A DNA stretch of 64,000 nt from Ruminococcaceae bacterium R-25 (GTDB lineage Bacteria > Bacillota > Clostridia > Saccharofermentanales > Saccharofermentanaceae), in the NCBI GenBank assembly GCA_003149065.1, contig QGFZ01000003.1, forward strand, positions 124,001 through 188,000, given 5' to 3'. This document shows, in pieces, positions 59,128 through 64,000 of this stretch (its first letter is position 1; each line of letters starts with the position of its first letter). Both the position numbers and the translations under genes were made by a program. The notes beneath the pieces were generated by a model. That model saw only the letters and a program-made list of their open reading frames with translations. It was not told the origin of the DNA and made no database searches.

Positions 59128-59694
59128 ATGATACTTCTTATAGATAACTACGACAGCTTTTCATATAACCTCTACCAGATGATCGGCCAGATCAATCCCG
59201 ACATCAAGGTCATCAGAAATGACGAGATGACGGTCGATGAGATCAAGGCTCTTGCTCCTGACCACATCATCCTCTCACCGGGACCCGGCAGACCGGAAGA
59301 TGCGGGCGTCATCTGCGAAGTGGCAGCTTCGATCCACGACATTCCGATGCTCGGTGTCTGCCTGGGCCACCAGGCCATCTGCAAAGCATACGGCGCAACG
59401 ATCACTTATGCCGAGAAACTCATGCACGGCAAACAGTCGGAGGTTGGCCTTTATGCTTACTGCCCTCTGTTCAGGGAAATAGGCGAGCGCACCAAGGTTG
59501 CGCGCTATCACTCGCTGGCTGCTGACCGCGACACGATCCCTGACTGCCTGCAGATAACTGCAGTAGCTGATGACGGCGAAGTCATGGCCGTCAAGCACCG
59601 TGACTATCCCATCTACGGTGTCCAGTTCCATCCCGAGTCGATCCTGACCCCTGACGGCAAGAAGATGCTGGAGAACTTCCTTTCACTCTGCTAA
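59128..59694 (+). CDS. trpG: Anthranilate synthase component II (glutamine amidotransferase)
   Basis: A 188-residue class I glutaminase. The triad is Cys78 in GVCLGHQ, His168 and Glu170 in QFHPES; LSPGPGRPEDAG forms the oxyanion side. It delivers ammonia to TrpE and could also serve p-aminobenzoate synthase, since many bacteria share this subunit. GAGGAGG precedes the ATG. A perfect terminator follows, so trpDCFBA must be elsewhere. Confidence 0.94.
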   Translation: MILLIDNYDSFSYNLYQMIGQINPDIKVIRNDEMTVDEIKALAPDHIILSPGPGRPEDAGVICEVAASIHDIPMLGVCLGHQAICKAYGATITYAEKLMHGKQSEVGLYAYCPLFREIGERTKVARYHSLAADRDTIPDCLQITAVADDGEVMAVKHRDYPIYGVQFHPESILTPDGKKMLENFLSLC

Positions 59695-59717
59695 TTATTA
59701 CGCGGCATAACCTGAAG

Positions 59718-59762
59718 AAACCCCTTGAGGCCTGTGGTGGACCTCAAGGGGTTTACTTTTTT
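59718..59762 (+). terminator. Rho-independent terminator of trpEG
   Basis: Perfect 13-bp stem AAACCCCTTGAGG / CCTCAAGGGGTTT, 11-base loop, then ACTTTTTT. Confidence 0.92.
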
Positions 59763-59791
59763 CGTTGTTCCTTATCTTGAAAAACCGATTC

Positions 59792-59976
59792 GACGTACTA
59801 ATAAGTGAAAGAACCATTTTAGACCGTAGGTTTACGCCGAAAATTGCCTCCGTAAGTTCAAAATGACGTACCAAACTGTTTATTTACTGGAATTAGTACG
59901 TCAGGTAGGGTGGAGAAACGAAGATTTCTCTTAAAATCGACGTACTAAAACCGTGGTAATTCACTTTTAGTACGTC
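59792..59976. repeat. Cluster of GACGTAC words in inverted pairs upstream of rpoB
   Basis: GACGTAC occurs five times in 185 bases: forward at 59792, 59865 and 59939, reversed (GTACGTC) at 59896 and 59970. They form nested pairs. 59939-59950 pairs perfectly with 59965-59976 (GACGTACTAAAA). 59864-59874 pairs with 59893-59903. The outermost copy, 59792-59809, matches the complement of 59960-59976 with one inserted base. No coding sequence is present. Confidence 0.75.
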
Positions 59977-59980
59977 ACGG

Positions 59981-60149
59981 CCCAACTAATTAGCCCTAAC
60001 CCTCCCGATATGCGGCCACTTCGATGAAATTTTCCGAAAAACTCGACCAGATGGCCGTAAAACGGGGCCTTTAGGACAGCTTTTCGGTCTCGAAAAGGCC
60101 CTTTATGATAAATTAAACAGATTTGCCCCACGGCGCACAAAAAAAGTTG
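59981..60149. other. Non-coding stretch between the repeat cluster and the rpoB promoter
   Basis: No gene. It contains GGGCCTTT / AAAGGCCC (60065-60072 with 60094-60101), a hairpin followed by TTTATG, and CGGCCA / TGGCCG (60013-60018 with 60052-60057). These may insulate rpoB from upstream transcription. No RNA family recognised. Confidence 0.4.
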
Positions 60150-60178
60150 TTGACAAAAATTGTTTCCTTCTATATAAT
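60150..60178 (+). promoter_or_regulatory. Consensus promoter of rpoB
   Basis: TTGACA (60150-60155), 17-base spacer, TATAAT (60173-60178). A perfect sigma-A-type promoter giving a leader of about 140 bases before the rpoB ATG. Confidence 0.85.
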
Positions 60179-60242
60179 TCTTTACTGCGTCGTAATGGGT
60201 TTGGGCAACTATGCCTATTTCTCTTGACGGAAGAGGATTTTT

Positions 60243-60308
60243 ATGGTAAATAAAAATGCTTTTCAACCAAGAAACCGCTTAAACCATGTGTTTTTAAGCT
60301 TTGTGTGA
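60243..60308 (+). CDS. Candidate 21-codon leader ORF upstream of rpoB
   Basis: ATG at 60243 lies 6 bases behind GAAGAGG. It encodes a 21-residue peptide beginning MVNKNAFQPRN, with three basic residues and a hydrophobic end (VFLSFV). Its TGA (60306-60308) falls inside GTGAGGTGA, the ribosome binding site of rpoB, so ribosomes finishing here would sit on that site. No known leader peptide family is recognised; it could be chance. Confidence 0.4.
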   Translation: MVNKNAFQPRNRLNHVFLSFV

Positions 60309-60323
60309 GGTGATTCGTTAACA

Positions 60324-63300
60324 ATGGTCCATTCCGTAAAACAAGGCAAGACAGAGCGACAGTCGTATTCCAAGATCAAAGAAGTAATTGAGGTGCCTAA
60401 CCTTATCGAGAACCAGAAGCAGTCTTATCAGTGGTTCATCGACGAGGGTATGCAGCAGATCTTCGACGAAGTTTCTCCGATTACTGATGATCAGGGCAAG
60501 TACGAGGTCTATTTTGTCGGTAAGATTTTCGATTCTGAGAATCCCTGTGATCCTACAGGCAAAGAAAAGGACGGCAAGGGTAAGAGGTCTAAGGAGCCTA
60601 AGACTCCTGTTAAGCTCTCCAAGTCGGCTATCATTGACAGCTGCAAGAAGAACGACAGCAACTATGCTGCTCCCTTGAGCATCCAGCTCAGACTCCATAA
60701 CAAGATTGACGGAACAGTTACTGATGAGACAGCTTTCGTCGGCAATTTCCCTATCATGACAGAACAGGGTACATTTATTGTCAACGGCGCAGAGCGTGTT
60801 GTAATCAATCAGATCGTAAGATCTCCCGGAGCTTACTATTCCGAGATGAGATCAAAGATGGGCAACAGATTGCTTTCTGCAGAACTTATCCCTTACAGAG
60901 GTTCCTGGATCCTCATCGAAGAAGATGAGAAGGAGAGCAAGCTCAATGCTAAAGAGAGAGCTCTTAAGGCTGCAGGTTCTCCCGATGCCAACAACGATCC
61001 TGACGAATACAACCTTATCTACATCGTTGTAGATAAATCACATAAGATCTCACTCTCAGTATTCCTGAGATGCTTAGGCCTCGTTTCAGACGAGGAGATC
61101 ATCAACATGTTTGGTGATGAAGAGTGCCTCAGAATGACTCTCGAGAAGGATGAGACAAAGAATGCATCCGATCCTTATACGGCTGCATTGCAGGAGTTCT
61201 TCAAGAAGGTTCGTAACAACGAGCCCTTCACAGTTGATAATGCGAAGAACATCCTCAACAAGACATATTTCGATTCTCTCAGATACGATCTCGAGAGAGT
61301 AGGTATCTACAAGGTCAACAAGAAGTTCGAGCTCTCCGCAAGAATCATCGGAAGCAAGACAGCTGACAACGTAGTTACTGAAGATGGTGAGCTCATCTGC
61401 AAGAAGAACACCGTCATCACAGAAGAGATCGCTTCCAAGATCGAAGATTCCGGCGTTATGTCCGTTCAGATCTTCCCCAAAAAGCTCGTTCGCGCAGCTG
61501 ATGAGGATGAGTTCGAAGATGTACCTCTCAAGGTCATCGGCAACGGCAGAGTTGACGCTGAAGCTTTTATTGCAAACAGCATTACAAAGGCAGAATTCAA
61601 GAAGTTCGATATCACAAGAACAGGCGTTAACGAGAAGGTTAGAGCCAGCATCTTGAGAGAGATCATCGAGCAGGTTAAGGCTGACAGCAAGACAGACATC
61701 GCTGCACGTCTCGAGGCAGCTATGACTGAGCGCAAAGAAGACCTTATGCCGAGAAATCTCACAATTGACGATATCTATGCATTCGTTTCTTACTACATCG
61801 GATTGCACAGAGGCGTCGGCAGAATCGACAACATCGACCACTTGGGCAACCGTAGAGTTAAGTCTGTAGGCGAACTCCTCCAGAACCAGCTCCGTACAGG
61901 TATCCAGAGAGTCGAGAAGAATACAAGAGACAGGATCTCTCAGATCTCCAGCAAGGAAGGCGAAGTTGTTACAGCTACAAGCCTCGTTAACACAAGACCT
62001 TTGAGCGCTGCATTCAGAGAGTTCTTCGGATCCTCACAGCTCTCAGCATTCGCTGACCAGAACAACCCCTTGGCTGAGCTTACAAACAAGAGAAGACTTT
62101 CAGCTTTGGGTCCTGGCGGTATCTCCCGTGAGAGAGCTTCAATGGAAGTCCGCGATATCAACCCTACACACTACGGACGTATGTGTACGATCGAGACACC
62201 GGAAGGTCAGAATATCGGTCTTATGACTTCACTGGCTATCTATGCTCGTATCAATAAGTATGGTTTTATCGAGACTCCTTACAGAAAGTTCGACAAGGAG
62301 AACTTAAGAGTTACTGACGAAGTTGTTTACATGTCCGCTGACGAAGAGGACGAGTTCAACATCGCTCAGGCTAACGAGCCTATCGATGAGGAAGGCCGTT
62401 TCATCGGCAAGAAGATCGTATGCCGTTACTTAGACCAGTTCCTGCAGCTTGACCCTGAACAGGTCGACTACATGGACGTATCTCCTAAGCAGCTCGTATC
62501 CGTTTCCACATCACTTATCCCGTTCCTTGGTAACGACGACGCTAACCGTGCCCTCATGGGCTCCAACATGCAGCGTCAGGCAGTACCTCTCATCAAGCCT
62601 GAGGCACCTATCATCGGAACAGGTATGGAATACCGCGCAGCTAAGGACTCCGGTGTATGCATCGTTGCATCTCACGACGGTATCGTATCCTTCGTTGCAG
62701 CAGACAAGATCGAAGTTACAACAGCAGACGGCTCTGTAGACACCTACATGCTCGCTAAGTATCAGAGATCCAACCAGAGCACATGCATCAACCAGCGTCC
62801 TATCGTTGCCATCGGCGACAAGGTAAAGGCCGGCGACACGATCGCAGACGGTCCTGCTACAGACAATGGTGAGCTCGCTCTCGGACGTAACGTTCTCATC
62901 GGATTCACAACATGGGAAGGTTATAACTACGAGGACGCTGTTCTCGTAAATGAAAGAATCGTTAGAGATGATGTTTATACATCTATCCATATCGAAGAGC
63001 ACGAGTGCGAAGCACGTGAGACAAAGCTCGGTGCTGAGCAGATCACAAGAGAAGTTCCTAACGTTTCTGACGATGCTCTTTCCAACCTTGACGAAAACGG
63101 TATCGTAATGATCGGTGCTGAGGTTAAGGACGGAGACATCCTCGTTGGTAAGGTTTCCCCTAAGGGTGAGACAGACCAGACAGCAGAAGAGAGACTTTAT
63201 AAGGCAATCTTCAACGAGAGAGCAAGAGAAGTTAAGGATACTTCAAAGCGCGTTCCTCACGGCGGTTCCGGTGTAGTTGTTGACGTTGTAGTTTCTACAA

Positions 63301-64000
63301 AGGATACAAACGGCAACCTGAAGAACGGTGTAGATAAGAGAGTCCGCGTTTATGTCGCTCAGAAGAGAAAGCTCTCCATCGGCGACAAGATGGCCGGTCG
63401 TCACGGAAACAAGGGTGTCGTCTCCAGAGTACTTCCTGAAGAGGATATGCCTTTCTTACCTGACGGTACAACACTCGATATCTGCTTGAACCCCTTGGGC
63501 GTTCCTTCACGTATGAACATCGGTCAGCTCCTCGAGGTTCACCTCGGCCGTGCTGCCAAGGCACTCAACTGGAAGATCGCTACACCTGTATTCGACGGTG
63601 CAAACGAGAACGACATCGCTGATGCTTTCGAGCTCGCAGGCATCGATAAGGACGGTAAGACTGTTCTTTACGACGGACGTACAGGCGAACCTTTCGAAAA
63701 CAGAGTAACAGTAGGTATCATGTACTACATGAAGCTGCACCACCTTGTTGACGACAAGATGCACGCAAGATCCACAGGACCTTACTCACTCGTTACACAG
63801 CAGCCTTTGGGCGGTAAAGCTCAGTTCGGCGGACAGAGATTCGGTGAGATGGAAGTTTGGGCACTCGAAGCTTACGGTGCTGCTCATACTCTTAAGGAAA
63901 TCCTCACAGTTAAATCCGACGATATCGAAGGCCGTTCAAAGACATATGACGCAATCATCCGCGGCAAGAACATTCCTGAGCCGGGTATCCCTGAGTCCTT
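60324..64000 (+). CDS. rpoB: DNA-directed RNA polymerase subunit beta (3' end cut by right edge)
   Basis: The first 1225 codons of the beta subunit, open to the window edge. Hallmarks include the protrusion and lobe regions, the rifampicin region (about 570-600), [47 protein letters not shown] and [25 protein letters not shown] close to the edge. GAGGTGA lies 10 bases before the ATG. Two rifampicin-contact positions differ from E. coli: Ala575 for Gln513 and Asn588 for His526. rplJ and rplL, which usually lie just upstream, are absent; trpEG lies there instead. rpoC is expected beyond the edge. Confidence 0.98.
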   Translation, partial: MVHSVKQGKTERQSYSKIKEVIEVPNLIENQKQSYQWFIDEGMQQIFDEVSPITDDQGKYEVYFVGKIFDSENPCDPTGKEKDGKGKRSKEPKTPVKLSKSAIIDSCKKNDSNYAAPLSIQLRLHNKIDGTVTDETAFVGNFPIMTEQGTFIVNGAERVVINQIVRSPGAYYSEMRSKMGNRLLSAELIPYRGSWILIEEDEKESKLNAKERALKAAGSPDANNDPDEYNLIYIVVDKSHKISLSVFLRCLGLVSDEEIINMFGDEECLRMTLEKDETKNASDPYTAALQEFFKKVRNNEPFTVDNAKNILNKTYFDSLRYDLERVGIYKVNKKFELSARIIGSKTADNVVTEDGELICKKNTVITEEIASKIEDSGVMSVQIFPKKLVRAADEDEFEDVPLKVIGNGRVDAEAFIANSITKAEFKKFDITRTGVNEKVRASILREIIEQVKADSKTDIAARLEAAMTERKEDLMPRNLTIDDIYAFVSYYIGLHRGVGRIDNIDHLGNRRVKSVGELLQNQLRTGIQRVEKNTRDRISQISSKEGEVVTATSLVNTRPLSAAFREFFGSSQLSAFADQNNPLAELTNKRRLSALGPGGISRERASMEVRDINPTHYGRMCTIETPEGQNIGLMTSLAIYARINKYGFIETPYRKFDKENLRVTDEVVYMSADEEDEFNIAQANEPIDEEGRFIGKKIVCRYLDQFLQLDPEQVDYMDVSPKQLVSVSTSLIPFLGNDDANRALMGSNMQRQAVPLIKPEAPIIGTGMEYRAAKDSGVCIVASHDGIVSFVAADKIEVTTADGSVDTYMLAKYQRSNQSTCINQRPIVAIGDKVKAGDTIADGPATDNGELALGRNVLIGFTTWEGYNYEDAVLVNERIVRDDVYTSIHIEEHECEARETKLGAEQITREVPNVSDDALSNLDENGIVMIGAEVKDGDILVGKVSPKGETDQTAEERLYKAIFNERAREVKDTSKRVPHGGSGVVVDVVVSTKDTNGNLKNGVDKRVRVYVAQKRKLSIGDKMAGRHGNKGVVSRVLPEEDMPFLPDGTTLDICLNPLGVPSRMNIGQLLEVHLGRAAKALNWKIATPVFDGANENDIADAFELAGIDKDGKTVLYDGRTGEPFENRVTVGIMYYMKLHHLVDDKMHARSTGPYSLVTQQPLGGKAQFGGQRFGEMEVWALEAYGAAHTLKEILTVKSDDIEGRSKTYDAIIRGKNIPEPGIPES

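Noticed and set aside
60243..60308. Reading the rpoB leader ORF as a ribosomal protein L34 remnant because of its FQPRNR string
   Set aside because: Only five or six residues agree, and the rest of L34 is absent; the resemblance is too short.
61086..61841. Long minus-strand open frame inside rpoB
   Set aside because: It is antisense to a conserved part of rpoB and its Cys/Leu/Val-rich translation resembles no protein; a codon-usage shadow.

Overview
The window looks like a chromosomal stretch from an anaerobic, low-to-mid G+C Gram-positive bacterium of the class Clostridia. The evidence is indirect but consistent: an FMN-dependent enoyl-ACP reductase (FabK) as the only enoyl reductase, a two-gene SufC/SufB-type Fe-S assembly pair, GatCAB, a T-box leader, an ECF-type riboflavin importer under an FMN riboswitch, an oxygen-labile two-subunit Fe-S fumarase, a GH3 glucosidase, many lipoproteins with Thr/Glu-rich linkers and strong GGAGG ribosome binding sites. 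The genus cannot be fixed from the sequence alone. No tRNA, rRNA, insertion sequence, prophage or CRISPR array was seen.

Layout. 1-2.5 kb: a c-di-GMP regulator on the minus strand, coupled to a gene cut by the left edge. 2.7-7 kb: an ABC exporter pair and a Na/phosphate cotransporter. 7-12.2 kb (mostly minus): phosphoesterase, FkbM methyltransferase, DUF4349 protein (plus strand), HAD phosphatase and the fumarase subunits. 12.3-15.3 kb: O-antigen-ligase-like protein, esterase and a small Clostridia-type protein. 15.4-16.2 kb: ribU with its FMN riboswitch. 16.5-21 kb: lipoproteins, an isolated phosphonopyruvate decarboxylase and a Sel1-like protein with a predicted leaderless promoter. 21.1-24.8 kb: glmS diverging from sufCB. 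25.2-31 kb: a DUF4236 protein, a 1285-residue LacI-sensor/GGDEF/EAL/beta-helix protein, and exonuclease III.

31.1-42.4 kb is the richest region. A first operon carries an asparaginase-like protein, a papain-like protein, an ACP, a fused ketosynthase plus catalytically dead ketosynthase (chain-length-factor-like), a ketoreductase and a flavin reductase. After a 440-bp gap packed with hairpins comes a primary type II fatty acid operon, fabH-fabK-fabD-fabG-fabF-fabZ, under a promoter sandwiched by two FabT-like palindromes. The first operon looks like a type II polyketide or special-acyl-chain pathway that could borrow dehydratase and enoyl reductase activities from the second. This is the best candidate for an undescribed system.

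42.5-57.2 kb: GH3 glucosidase, UDP-galactopyranose mutase, two SurA/PrsA-like chaperones, gatCAB, a CNNM/CorC-type protein, a HAD phosphatase and tandem duplicated lipoproteins. 57.3-59.7 kb: trpE-trpG under a T-box with a candidate Trp specifier. 60.2-64 kb: rpoB, cut by the right edge, with a consensus promoter, a 21-codon upstream ORF and two natural substitutions at rifampicin-contact positions.

Three intergenic spacers (24.9, 36.7 and 59.9 kb) carry clusters of short inverted words. Each spacer uses a different word, and each lies between a terminator and the next promoter or gene. No ordinary feature explains them.
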